From Plasmopara viticola (Eukaryota; Oomycota; Peronosporomycetes; Peronosporales; Peronosporaceae): a stretch of 64,000 bases of DNA. Below are positions 1 through 11,009 of this stretch, one piece after another. The notes below the pieces were generated by a model. That model saw only the letters and a list, made by a program, of their open reading frames with translations. It was not told the DNA's origin and did no database searches. Position 1 is the stretch's first letter, and each line of letters starts with the position of its first letter. Position numbers and translations under genes: made by a program. The stretch covers positions 1,817,172 to 1,881,171 of the forward strand of contig MBPM02000005.1 of assembly GCA_001695595.3 (NCBI GenBank). The letters run 5' to 3'.

Positions 1-3000
1 TACCATCGTTCCACTTTACACAATCGTGTCACGATGACACGGCGCCTTCATGAGGTTAAGATGGAGAGTGGCACTCGCATGGTGGAACATCTGGACGCGT
101 TCGATGAGCTGGTCGTGGGACTCCAGAGGACGGGAGAGCCGGAGACAGCTAGTGGTGCTTCTGAGCAGCTTGCCGGCGGAATATGAAATAATATCTTCTA
201 TCGTGGAGAACGCCAAGGTCATCACTCTGATCGAAGTCAAGGAGAAGCTGTTGAAGGAGTCAGACAGACTACAGAAGAAGGAAGCAAGTGAGAAAGCGTT
301 TCGAGCCACAGACAATGATGGACGGATCAAGGGCAGACGAGGAAGTGGCCGCGAGATTTACGCGCCACGCAAGGGCGGCGGTTTTTGGGGAAAATGCTTC
401 AATTGTGACCAGACTGGTCATATGAAGCGGGACTGCCCAGCTGCTGAGAACCGTTCCAGAAACCGTTATAGCGGTAATGATGCAGTGTTTGCTGTGGGGA
501 ATGAGCAATCAGTAAGCTGGCTGATCGACAGTGGTGCGACGTCACACATGACCCCTCACCGAAGTGACTTGATCGACTTCAAGCAACTTGAAGACGACTT
601 CAAGGTAACAATTGCAGATGGCAGAAAGTTACGCGTCGAAGGAGCTGGAACAGTGAAGCTTATCGGCTTAGATGGAAGGCGCATATCGATGATGGAAGTG
701 CTGCTTATCCCTGGACTTGACAGACGTCTACTGTCGGTGGGAAAGCTTGCCGGACGTGGACTAAGTGTGGAATTTCAGCGTGCTTCGTGCATCATTTGGG
801 ACAAGAACGAAGCTTCGGCAACTGGGACAAGAAATGGGAAAGCTTACACACTGGATTGTGAGCAAGAGGAGGCACGATTGGTGCAATACTCGGGAGTCGA
901 TTGTCAGTGGGAGTTATGGCACGCTCGTATGGGACATCCAAGTAAGGACGTTTTAGTGAAGACTATGCGATCCACAGAAGGTATTCCTGCGCTAAAACAA
1001 GGTGTTAAGACCCTGTGTGGTGGATGCATGAAGGGCAAGCAGACGATCGAAGCCTTTCCAGGACGCTCCATGACAAAGGCATCACGTGTATTGGAATTAG
1101 TTTACACAGACGTGATGGGACCCATGAAGACACTTTCAAAAGGAGGTGCTAAATACATTTCGACGTTTGTGGATGATTATTCACGATATGTGGTGGCTTA
1201 CTTTCTGGCAAAGAAGAGTGAGGTTGCCGACAAGATCAATATGTTCAACGCACTGCATGAGAATCAGTGGGGAACCCGTATCAAGTGCCTGCGTTCGGAC
1301 AATGGAACGGAGGTTGTCAACAAGACAGTTACGGATTTATGTCAGCGGAACGGTATCATACATCAGCGTACAGTACCATATAGTCCCCAACAAAATGGAA
1401 TTGCAGAGCGAATGAATCGTACGACAATGGAAAAGGCACGAAGCATGCTGCACAACAAGTGTGTTCCGACATGTTGGTGGGCAGAAGCAGTAAGCCCTGC
1501 GATGTACCTGATCAACCGCTCTCCCAATACAATGCACTCAAATAACACCCCATATGAACTGGGATTTAAGATGAAGCCACGAATGGATCATCTTAGGGTG
1601 TTTGGGTCTCATGGATATGCTCACGTTGATCAAGTGAAGAGGACGAAGCTCGAAGCCAAAAGCTTCAAGTGCATGTTCCTTGGTTGTGCCGAAGACACCA
1701 AGGGATACCGAGTTTACGATTTGGAGAAAGACAAGATATCAGTATCACGGTCGGTGATGCTGGACGAGCGTGAAGTGGGCGGCATTTATGAGACACACCC
1801 GCCCAAACAAATAAAAGTGATACACGTTACCAAAGACAACGATGAAAGTGCTGTGTCCGGGCCGACGGAACACCAACAAGATCAAGATGAACTTATGGAG
1901 GGTGAAGGAGAAGATGAAATTCCAGATGCTCCAACGAATGAAGAGGAGTCCGACACAAATGAGTCAAGGGTCGAGATGCTTCGATTACCGACCTCAGTAC
2001 ACTCAGAACTGACAGAGTACAGAACTCCTACACTGGATGCACAGGAAGATCGAATGGTATTTCGACCGCAAGTGGAACGTTCAAGGCGTACAAATGAACC
2101 AATGTTGTTGCTATAAAACGGATCAGATACCGATGAAAGTCTAGGAGGAAGCGAAGGACCACCATCTTCAAAGCGTGCAAGGATTGATGAAGACGGCCTG
2201 ATAGCTGAAGCTATTCTCGCTTACGCTGTGAGTGTTGGTGAAGAATCAGACTTGCCTACCACGTATGCGCAGGCAATGTCTAGTGACGAGGCAGAACAGT
2301 GGCGACAAGCGATGGACGCCGAATTACAGTCGCATCACAAAAACGAAAAATGGACACTCGTTCCACGAGAATCAATTGGACGTACGATTGGATGCCGCTG
2401 GGATTTTGCTAAGAAGCGTGACCAGAATGGATGTGTTGTGCGCTACAAAGCACGATTGGTGGCTAAAGGTTTCAAGCAGAAATACGGCGTGGATTTCTTC
2501 GAGACTTACTCTCCAGTGGCCAACATGAACTCAATTCGAGTTGTACTCGCAGTGTGTGCGGTATTAGGCTACAAAATGGAACAGCTGGACGTCGACACTG
2601 CCTTTCTCAACAGTGTACTGTCGGATCGTGTTCACATGGAAGTTCCGATTGGTGTTAAGGGAGCTCAAAAATTTGCGTGTCAGCTGAACAAAGCTATATA
2701 TGGTCTCAAGCAAGCTGCAAGCGCTTGGAACAAGACGATCGACCACATCTTCAAGACGTGTGGAGCGGATCAATGCGTCTACATGAAGAAAGTGGTGGAA
2801 GGTTTTGTGTACGTATGTCTTTATGTCGATGATACGATCATTGCAGCCAAGACGAGCGACGAGATTCTAGAGGTCAAGGGGATGCTTAAAAGTGTTTTCA
2901 AGATGAAGGATCTCGGTATGGCGAAGTTCATCTTAGGCATGGAGATCGACCACGACATGACAGCTTCTACACTAATGATCAAGCAAACACGCTACATTAG

Positions 3001-3819
3001 CGACGTGGCTGAGCGATTTGGACAGAAAAACGCCAAGAACGTCGACAATCCGTGTACGTCCGGTCTCAAGCTGTCAACATCACAGTCACCAAGTACAGAA
3101 GCTGAGCGTTCAGAGATGCGGTCAAGACCATACCGCTCACTAGTTGGATGTCTGCTATATGTTACAACTTGCACTCGGCCGGACGTCGCATACATCGTGA
3201 CACAAATGTCTCGATTTCTCGAAAAACCGGGATTACCACATTGGAACGCCGCAATTCGTGTATTGCGCTACTTAAATTCGACACGTCATCATGGGGTCGT
3301 TTACCAAAGAGGGACGGGAAAGGTGATTATTGAAGCTTTTTAGAATGCTGACTGGGGTAGCAACACCGATGACAGACGGTCTGTCTCAGGTGTGTTGATC
3401 AACATTGGGAAGGCTCCGGTTGTATTCAAGTCCAAGTATCAGAGAACAGCTGCACTAAGTTCCGCAGAAGCAGAGTATATGGCGCTCTGCTCGTGCACAC
3501 AAGAAGTACTTTGGGCGCGCGCAATGCTCAAGGACATGGGTCAAGAACAAGTGGGAGGCACGCAAATATGGGAAGACAATCAAGGTGCGATAGCTTTGGC
3601 AAACAACGCGGGCTACCACGCACGTACAAAGCACGTGGACATCAGACATCTCTTTATTCGGGAGACGTTCAGCATGGATTACTCAAGATTGGCTACATTG
3701 ATACAAGGAGTCAGCTTGCAGATATGCTAACCAAGGCGCTTGGAACCAAGATGCTGAAGTATCTGCGCGAAGCCTCCGGAATCAAGACCAAGTCAGCAAC
3801 AAAGGACACACAGCATTAG
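1..3819 (+). pseudogene. Copia-1 gag-pol polyprotein, broken
   Basis: Gag, the CCHC zinc knuckle (about 395-436, CFNC...H...C), protease (LIDSGAT, about 521-541), the pre-integrase stretch ending ELWHARMGH (about 907-933), the integrase DDE core (YTDV about 1100, SDNGTE about 1297, QQNGIAER about 1387), RT (YVDD about 2821-2833) and RNase H (ADMLTK near 3727) are all readable. Breaks seen: a small deletion/frameshift near 145-150 in gag, an in-frame TAA at 2114-2116, an in-frame TAG at 3341-3343, and a 1-base loss near 3663 that moves the end of RNase H to another frame. Compared with Copia-2, a few residues are also missing before the CGADQCVY motif. The RT active site itself is intact. The reading ends at TAG 3817-3819, two bases before the polypurine tract. 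Frames are inferred by comparison with Copia-2 and Copia-3. Confidence 0.9.
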
Positions 3820-3832
3820 CGGTGAGTGGGAG

Positions 3833-3976
3833 TGTTAACATTACACCGCTGAATGCATATTGAACAGGTGAATGGCTTCACAGTAATGACAAGTACGTCA
3901 CAATTAGTAATTACATATGATAGCCATTCATTGGTCAGGATAAATATATTTACTTCGGTTTTTACTTTTTTTAACA
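3833..3976 (+). repeat. 3' LTR of Copia-1 (144 bp)
   Basis: It starts TGTTAACATT and ends TTTTTTTAACA, giving the TG...CA ends of an LTR. It aligns over its full length with the 146-bp LTRs of Copia-2 (reverse strand), including the shared CACCGCTGAATGCAT and CATTGGTCAG segments. Confidence 0.9.
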
Positions 3977-4009
3977 GTTTCTTATGGATTGATTCACTGA
4001 AATTTTTAT

Positions 4010-4870
4010 AGTCATTTGCCTGGTGTTTTTAAATTACTTTCGTCTCTGCTGCTTAACAGTTGCCTACACAAGTTGGAGGACGATTGATCATGCTTATGTA
4101 TATGGGATGGTAGTGACAAAATAAGTGACAAGAGATTTCGCTTCAAGTGCTGCACTCTTCCACTGAGAATGAGTGTGTAAAGTAATGTCGTGATCCATTG
4201 CATCAGGACTATTACTTTCGTAGTCCTCGCCTAGTCAGCAGTCGTTCGAAAACTCTTCGAGAACGAAGTCACGAAGGACGCGATGCTGACGAACACAGTA
4301 GGATTTAGTAGCTGAGACGGCAGAAGCCCCCCCCATTAAGCCTGTGGCGTCCTCTGCAAACTCGACTTTGGACTCAGAGATGAGAGGAAGCTTCGAAAAT
4401 CGACCCGAAGAGATAAGCCTTGTGAATTCAATACCTTGACGTCAGTGTAAATCTAAATATTGATTTATCCGCTTGACTGCTACGACTCGTCAGGTGGCGA
4501 TCGAAACTGCAATCATGTGCTTTTAGTTTTCCTGTCTGATTAAGGCAAGCGCTATTGTCTGGAGCAAACTCAGCTCCCCAAACAAGCTTCTGACACTCTT
4601 GCTGAATATATACACCCCCCATGTAAATAACCTTCAAGCTTTTTCAGCAAAATTTGTCTGTGTGCCCTACATCTCATTGTTTATTCCAGATTCGAGACTT
4701 GCCGTTTGCTCGAAACCATTTTTATACACACTTTTACCTCTTTCCATGAACTTAACCAACACTATTACGGTAGAGTCTACGCTGGCCGATAAGTCGCAAA
4801 TTTACTCAATATACCGTGAATCTTCGACAGCTTCGTTTTGAAAGTCATCACTTTCTGAAGGCAATTACAC
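4010..4870 (-). repeat. Dispersed repeat, inverted copy of 24.88-25.70 kb
   Basis: Read on the minus strand, this stretch matches 24880-25700 read on the plus strand. Shared landmarks are the GAGGACGCCACAGGCTTAAT segment (about 4340-4375 and 25390-25410), the block around GATCGCCACCTG, and the CGGCAAGTC stretch. Positions 4010-4200 (+) resemble the second exon of the small gene at 26287-26923 but carry stops. Part of it (4680-4870) recurs at 28540-28720. I recognise no transposon protein in it, so its nature is unknown. Confidence 0.65.
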
Positions 4871-4924
4871 GGGGCGTTGAATTTGCAGCACATTTATTTT
4901 GAACTATCGTCTAGTTACCACAAA

Positions 4925-6170
4925 AACATCAGGTGCGATCGTGTTAAGAGACATTAAAATACATATTACAATTTACGAAAATTGATTCTACCGAGATAAG
5001 ACCAGTCTTCTCTCTCCTTTTCACCCGAAGTACTCCCCGATTTTTGAATGGCAAAATATTAGGGCAGACACATACGTGTACATTTGACGATTGTCTATGC
5101 GATTAGAGCCAGTCAAGTGACTACCCAACGAATACAATACATATAAATACTTCCTTACGAACCTTTAGCTGCATTGTCATGATCAAGAATTGAAAATGTG
5201 TACCAGAACCAAAAGATCAAAAGACCGAAACACCAAATAAGCAAAACACACATCACCAAAAATTTTGGCGTACGAAGTGAAAAGAGACAATCATTCCCTT
5301 GGGCATACCCAACTTCATCAGATAGTCAAGGCTCACTGTCAGAAGGCTAGCAAAAGAGTAATCTCTTCATGAATACATACATAGCTGACCAGAATTATAA
5401 CCAGTGCTTGGCGCTGAGTCTCAACATCCTTGACGTACCGAATGATCTGACAGCTTAATTGTCATGTAAAAAGTGATTTGGCGGATAAGAGCGTGCACTG
5501 TATTGTGCGTGCAGTCGTCGACGAAGCGGGTCATTGCGTCACCAGTTTTTTTAGCGTTTCTTACTTTTTTTAACGAGGCCAATTCATTCGAGGCATCTGA
5601 ACGCAACCAAATAACATCTTCTAAGTCTCGAGGCTGTTTTAAAGCTGCTCGACGAGAATAAAACATGCCCCCTACTTTGCCGTTAGATGACACGTGGCGT
5701 CTCATCATTGATTAAAATCTATGTCATACGCTTTCATGTCCGGTAAATCATCAATCTTAAAACCTGCCGTGTCGAGTAAAGATAGTAAAGCTCTTGTTAG
5801 ATAATGCGATTGTCAGTCTGGCGGCAGGCGACGGTATTGAGATCGACTATGCGCTCAAAGAGAAAAAAAAGCAAGGTCCGCAAAATTCAAGAGCTGCAAC
5901 TTTCCTTGGCTAGGATGGAGGGAGGTGCGTGGTTCTTATCTCGCTCGGAAGATATCAAGGAGCTGAAGGAGCCCGAGAAGACGTCTCTTATTGAAGCGCT
6001 TATGTAATAGGATTAAGAATCATAGGCAACAGATTCGCTATATCATGCCAGAAGAAAATCATATGCTCTAGACGGATTTACGTGGTTTGTGTGGTTGACG
6101 GGGAGTTACAAGGAGGTGCAATAATGGAGGCACCGCATCCGTAAAAAAGTGGATGGGACAAGTTGAAGAC
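4925..6170 (+). repeat. Dispersed repeat block Y, first copy
   Basis: It aligns by eye with 28790-30015 (+) and, on the opposite strand, with about 18600-19390. It includes a GACCAAAA-type short tandem stretch (5210-5250), an antisense open frame at 5421-5708 containing ALKQPRDLEDVIWLR, and a short frame at 5804-6007 containing WRQATVL-STMRS. Both motifs are also readable in the 28.8-30.0 kb copy. The frames do not stay open together, so this looks like remnants of coding sequence carried in a repeat. Family not recognised. Confidence 0.6.
5804..6007 (+). pseudogene. Short basic coding remnant (WRQATVLRSTMRS family)
   Basis: A 67-codon frame starting at ATG 5804, with a basic stretch (RSKRKKSKVRK) followed by a short helix-prone segment. 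The same WRQATVL(R/S)STMRS segment is found at about 18950 (minus strand, inside frame 18847-19212) and at about 29690 (+). Three copies with differing frames argue that this is a decayed member of a repeated gene. A basic region plus helix could suggest a DNA-binding protein, but I do not recognise the family. Confidence 0.3.
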
Positions 6171-7820
6171 CTACTTTTGGCATGAGCTAGTCAACATTGC
6201 CATTAACCTTTCAAAAAAATAATGGTGATGACTGCAAAAAATACATTTGCAGCTCTTCCCCTGATTAAAAGATACCTAGTTCTCATTGTAGTGACCATTT
6301 TGTGGTGACACACTTTTTGTGCTTAGCGCGAGGTCCATCTCGTGCTTTACTTCCCAAATTTCTTAAAATTTGATATGAGGATTTCTGGCCATGAGATCTA
6401 TTAACAAAAAGAGATAACGAACCCTAGGGAGCTTTAGAAATTCTGAGCCATGACGCAGCGTACTCTATTTGGTGAGATAATTTATTTCTTAACAAGTCCC
6501 ATAGTTAGAAACAACACCCATAACTTTTGATTGCGTCAAAAGCTCGCTCAGACTTCTTTAAGGTTTGGCAACTCTGACATCTCCAGCAATGTCTCTTATT
6601 GAAGCACACCTACCGTGACACGGCGACTGGTCGAATTGTCAACTATCTCTGTGATTCAGGATTCATCTTTATCCGCGTAGTCGTTTTCAAAATCTAGTTG
6701 TCGATCAAATGTCGCAGCTCCTTTTTCTTCTTGCGGTATTATGTTATTCCCTTTTGATGGCACAGTAATAGAACTGTGCTAATCAATGCGTCAAGAGAAC
6801 CCATAATACTCGCAAGGGGATTTTTATCACTCGCACTTGGTCATGCTACATCACTGATCTGCGAAGCTGCATTGCCACCCCGTAAAAGCTGTATTACCAA
6901 ATGTGTCTTGTTGACACACATTTCCGCAATTTGAAGCTTAATGCAAGATATACTAAAAAAGCAAACTTTGGTGCCTTCGGCCGCCGGCGCTGCAAGCAAA
7001 GCTTGTTCATGCTGATAAGGATTTGAAAGGTCGTCGTCAAGTCTAAATTTTGGAGGTATCAGTGCCTGCAATTTCGCTTGTGTTTATCTCGAGCGTGTAA
7101 CTGATCCGACTTATTTTCTAAGATTCCATTCTCACAGCAGATTTAGGAACGTAGCCTACCAAGGGCTTCTTATGCGGGATCTGGCAGGTGGGGTCCATAA
7201 CTTTGTCACACCAATTGATTTAATCGTCAAGCTTTCATACCCACGGCAAGCCCAGAATCAAGTCATACTTGTTCATGTTGAAAACAAGAATCGACTCTAG
7301 CTGTCATGGCTCATGTATTTTTATAATCAGATTTGTATCGACCAAGAGGTCGTCAAGAACCATTCCGTTTGCCGGTCGAGCTGGAGTTGACGTATGGCCG
7401 CTGTTATAAGAAATTCTCGTCGTGCCGAAAATACTAGAACTCGAATTTGTTTTCTGTTACACAGTATACTGACGGAAAAATCAGCAGTCTTTCGCCACTG
7501 AATTCTCGTTTGAGAGCTGGAAAGCTTAAAGGGCTAAGCTCTCAATGTATGACACCACCACACAAGGACCTAATTCTTTCCCAGTATGGCTCCCGCCTCT
7601 AATTATAACCAGTGTTTTCCTGGATCCGAGGGTGCGGCTTCTACCAGCAACCCTTTGATCTCTTAGACGCAATAAAAATCCACTACATCGGCCCTCTCAG
7701 AGAGCACACAGTCCCAGTATCGCTCGCCGCAGCTTAAACTACAAATGTTGATTCGCTTTAAAACTTTACGTCCACTTGTACTGGACCCAAGTTTTTTAGC
7801 TAATGGACACGGCTTTTTTT
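6170..7820 (-). repeat. Degenerate Gypsy-like block G, inverted copy
   Basis: The minus strand matches 30840-32825 (+) in the same order. Around 7240-7290 (minus) it reads KYDLILGLPWV, which resembles the ILGxPW end of Ty3/gypsy retropepsins. Just upstream are LVEAAPS- and LV(N)G-VLDDLLVD-like stretches. No frame is open for long. The block runs directly into block M (7920-8590), as at 30.0-32.8 kb, but the pair is inverted relative to block Y. The Gypsy assignment rests on the single retropepsin-like motif and is tentative. Confidence 0.5.
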
Positions 7821-7919
7821 CTTGGTCCGGTATGTCGAAGAGCTGTGCATCTATGGTTTTCTCGAGTGTCAGTCTGTCTGTGACTGCACTCGCTATGAAG
7901 GCAATCTAGAGCAAATTTT

Positions 7920-8590
7920 TGTTAACAAAAAAGCTCAAGTAAGGCTGGTTGACGAAAGTCACGTCGAAGTGAAGCTATCTGGTCTTGTAATACCGCTGAG
8001 TATAAGCACTTACGTAGCTAGTTGTCCTTAAAAAGAATATTATAGCAACCTGCTTCATTGATCCAACACGGACGTCGCACCCTCAAATCCATCATCCAGA
8101 ATACTCAAATAGATCCGATTCCAGAAGTTCGTGACAATTTCGTACATCCTTCTAGATTCGTGAGTGTTTCGCTTACCCACGTGAGCTTGAGCAGGATGCT
8201 GCTGAAATCATCAGGCTGCGCCTCCTTGTCGCCGCGAATACGCACGAGCTCAAAGGCTACGTCTTCATCAACAACTTTCCCAACAATGGTGACTTCGGCC
8301 AGAAATTCAACATCTCCATCGAACAATGCACAAACAGACACTTGCAAGCATGGCACGATGGTCTGTAGTCTTTTTGCTTTCTTGCCAGGAATCGTATCTC
8401 CAAAAGCCTTGACCAAGATAGGAAAGAAACTGTGCAGTAAATCAAGCCTTTTGTCAGGAGCAGGATTTAAAGTCGGTCGATTCGCAGTCGCTGGCATGAT
8501 GCTGTGAGCTTCCGGCAAGGAGACGCATGGAACTCTGTGAAGCTGGCAGTCTTTGTCACTGTCCTATTTTTACCAAAAAACTGGTAAGGA
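7920..8590 (-). repeat. Dispersed repeat block M, inverted copy
   Basis: It matches 30035-30730 (+) and 13255-13848 plus 18254-18350 (+, split by Copia-2). It carries the longest surviving frame of this block (8105-8518). The segment at about 7985-8000 is one of the uninterrupted counterparts of the Copia-2 insertion site. Confidence 0.65.
8105..8518 (-). pseudogene. Unidentified ORF of repeat block M
   Basis: A minus-strand open frame of up to 137 codons. The first ATG is at 8497, giving about 130 residues; the frame stays open upstream through a TTG. Its start (IMPAT--RP-L-P-PDKRLD-LHSFFP) is repeated at about 13290-13380 (+) and 30090-30180 (+), where frameshifts and stops interrupt it. 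Upstream the 30-kb copy reads SFTDFS-VFLPELD, whereas here a frame change breaks that register. I do not recognise the family; no signal peptide, membrane segment or metal-binding cluster is evident. Best treated as the least damaged relic of a repeat-borne gene. Confidence 0.4.
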
Positions 8591-9010
8591 ACATAGGCTT
8601 TCATAAGGGGCAAACAATTGTTCAACTTTGAGCTCTTCAGTAATATACTACGATGGCGTACTCATCTGGAAGATGCCTCGTTAACTAAGAGCAGATTAAG
8701 GCAGTTACGAAGCGCTATTACCAGCGCACACGCGTGATTGCTTAAAAGGTCTACAGCGACAAGTAGCCAAGCCTTCTCTTCAGACCCAAATCTATATGTA
8801 AATAAATTCAAAAGCCTGCATTGATGAAGTAAATATGTTTACTTGACACACTACTGGAATAAATTTCGCAATCAACAAAGGAAGTTATCAGTATAAGCTT
8901 AAGAGACTCACAGCTGCCTTCGTCAACCAAAACTAGAAATTCAGACCCGTTTTTCACGTTCTGCAACTGGAACTGATACTTAATGTAAGTAATCAAATAT
9001 CTCCAATCAC
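8591..9010. other. Non-coding stretch with two duplicated segments
   Basis: No gene seen. Positions 8578-8800 resemble 18358-18520 (CTGGTAAGGAACAT landmark). Positions 8786-9000 resemble 40409-40560, which is the downstream flank of the hypothetical gene at 40636-41244. Confidence 0.5.
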
Positions 9011-9013
9011 CAC

Positions 9014-9086
9014 TGTAACTGAGTGACGTTATTAAAGTAGCGGAGAGTATGTAACTGAGTGACGTTATTTACTCTCCGCTACTTTA
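9014..9086. repeat. Local 20-bp direct repeat overlapping a 17-bp inverted repeat
   Basis: TGTAACTGAGTGACGTTATT occurs at 9014-9033 and again at 9050-9069. TAAAGTAGCGGAGAGTA at 9033-9049 is the exact reverse complement of 9070-9086. The result is a hairpin with 17-bp arms and a 20-base loop, next to the 3' end of the pseudogene at 9079-9650. The related locus at 40.6 kb lacks this structure, so it is local to this copy. Confidence 0.85.
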
Positions 9087-9650
9087 TGTCGCGAATGCTA
9101 CAACTTTTTTACCGGCTTTCGCGCACGTATCGTCGCACTAAGTCCTTCAGCTTTATTTCTGGATCAAAGCGCTCTCCGCCGTCCATTTGAATTTAGCCAG
9201 AAATTTTTAGCAAAAAGCCACATCAGTTTTTTATTGCAAAGCTTTTAGCATCATACTAGCATTTTCCCGCAACAACTCTACCTCAAGACATCGCGCAACC
9301 TTCAGTCGGTGGTTTAAAGGCCTAAGTCCCCGTCTTCTTCTGCTGCTTGTAATTCTTTTATGGAATCTTCAGCGATAAAAGCGTCAGCAAAATAATCGTT
9401 TGCCTCGGGTTGTACTTGACGTGATTTGTTGCGCTTAGTGGGTGTTAATACACTCTTCAAGTCACTTTCTCGAACCTCCAGTAGCCTATTCTTCAAATGT
9501 TGAGGTCTCGACGTCTTAAAAGTCTCTCGAGACCGTGCTGACTTGGTTGGAGTGCGAATCGTTGTGCGATCTCAAGCCAGCAAGTAGAGCGGATGAAAAG
9601 TAAGCGAGTGAGCTACTTCCACGCGAAGTCGAAGCTTGGAGCTCGGGCAT
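9079..9650 (-). pseudogene. Pseudogene copy of the coiled-coil hypothetical gene at 40636-41244
   Basis: On the minus strand, from ATG 9650 to the equivalent of the 40636 stop, this matches the intact 202-aa gene. RLLEVRESDLKSVL and AFIAEDSIKELQAAEED are clear counterparts of its middle part. Frameshifts near 9560-9600 and 9310 break it. Its upstream flank has been interrupted by the LINE fragment 9743-10897, inserted about 80 bp before the start codon, while the intact paralog has the uninterrupted flank. Confidence 0.75.
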
Positions 9651-9742
9651 CGAATCCAGTCGGGTAGGAGGCTTTTTACGGTTTTATGCGTTTGTGAAAA
9701 AAATGATTACGTAGAACAAAGTTTGTTACCTTCACAATCGTT

Positions 9743-10897
9743 GTAATGTAATGTAATGTATTACGTTATCGCGTTGCCAAGGTATGCACGTGCTAGGCTC
9801 AGTCTGGCTAGTCCACGGCATAGAGTGGTGTCCGCATACGTCGAGTCTCGTTCGGCGGGCAGTGCATCCAGCACCGAGGCCGTATGGGTCTTCCATTTCT
9901 TTCGGTCTTGTGCAAGGGTACGTACCACTTCGAGGTCTTGTGCTGTCCGGAGTCGAAAGCCGGAGCCACGGGAAACAAGATTGTGGTCGAGTGTCGAGGG
10001 GAGCGTGGTGCGGGGACGTCCGCGCCATTTTGCTGCGGTGGAGAAGAAGTAGGCACGCATCTGGAGGTTAGCTGGAATGTCGGGATAGCGGCGAAGTACA
10101 TGGCCAAACAGGCGCCAGCGAGCTTGTGTCAGTCGTAGTCTCAGCGGCCACTCATCACAGAGGTCGTAGAAACTTGCATTCGAAATGGGTCGGGGGTAGC
10201 GATAGCCAAGAGCGTAGCGAAGCTGGCGGCGATGGAAACTCTCGAGGTCGTGGAGCTCTGACTTGGTAAGAGCCCAGTTGTACAGCAGAATCGGTAGAAC
10301 GTAGGTGTTGTACAATCGAATGCGTGTCTTGGGTGAGATGAACGTGGGGCGGAGCCAGACGGACCAGAGGCGGTGGAGCGCGAGGGTGGCCAGGGACTTG
10401 CGTCGGGATAGATCTTTAATATCGCCGAGGAGTGTTCCGAGCTTCTTAGTGTGGTGCCAGGTTTCTTCTCGGGATCGGGCGTGTCGAGTGGCGCCCGACG
10501 GGTTGCAGTGGCGGCGGATTTCGGTGACTTCGGTCTTGGCTTCGTTTTTTTTTCTTTTTCAGGGTTAGAAGGAAGTCATCAATGCGGTGCTCACCTCTAT
10601 CGTAGATCTTGGTTTCTCGGAGGCCAAGGATATCGACGCGGTAGCGCCGGAGATCTTCGGGGAGTGTTTCGTGCTTCTTGCTCTTCGAACCTAGAGAATT
10701 CACATTAAAGGAGCCAATCCGGATGCGGTTGGCGCGATTAAGGGCGTGGAAGGGGGGTTGGCCTGGTGCTGGAGACCGTCGCGTCGAGGGTGAGACTCGT
10801 TAGAGACCTGCAGATGCCCGAGAGCACCTGCCCGAAGCGCGCGAGCACTAAGCCCCCGCGCTTGGAAGGAGGGCGTCACCCCAACCTTTTCCAAAAA
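9743..10897 (-). mobile_element. Internally deleted non-LTR retrotransposon (LINE) with target-site duplication
   Basis: Minus-strand element flanked by TTCACAATCGTT at 9731-9742 and 10898-10909. Frame 10703-10446 starts NSLGSKSKKHE...VDILGLRETKIYD, the beginning of an apurinic-type endonuclease. Frame 10315-9761 (LLYNWALTKSELHDLESFHRRQLRYALGYRYP...RWRLFGHVLRR) is the typical C-terminal end of a LINE reverse transcriptase. The RT core is missing between them, so this is a deletion derivative. The 3' end is a TAATG-type pentamer tail (9741-9762) rather than poly(A). Confidence 0.85.
9761..10315 (-). pseudogene. LINE reverse transcriptase, C-terminal remnant
   Basis: A 184-codon frame. Residues 5-60 (LPILLYNWALTKSELHDLESFHRRQLRYALG-RYP) correspond to the post-catalytic thumb/connection segment of LINE RTs, followed by the RWRLFGHVLRR motif. 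No catalytic DD motif is present because the core is deleted. The first codon is not a meaningful start. Confidence 0.8.
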
Positions 10898-11009
10898 TTC
10901 ACAATCGTTATGGGTCAAAAAGAAAATTCAAAGCTAAAAGAAAATTATAATCGGCGTTTGTAACGGTTTACCAGCCCTTTATTTCATATAATTTGTTGAC
11001 AGAGTTATC

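Larger units (their letters stand above)
1..3976 (+). mobile_element. Ty1/copia LTR retrotransposon, 5'-truncated by window edge (Copia-1)
   Basis: The window opens inside gag of a Copia element and runs through protease, integrase, reverse transcriptase and RNase H to a 3' LTR at 3833-3976. The domain order (integrase before RT) is the Copia order. A purine-rich tract, GGTGAGTGGGAG at 3821-3832, sits directly before the LTR. Copia-2 on the opposite strand is the same family, similar along its whole length. The 5' LTR and target duplication lie outside the window. The coding frame is broken, so this is a dead copy unless complemented in trans. Confidence 0.95.
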
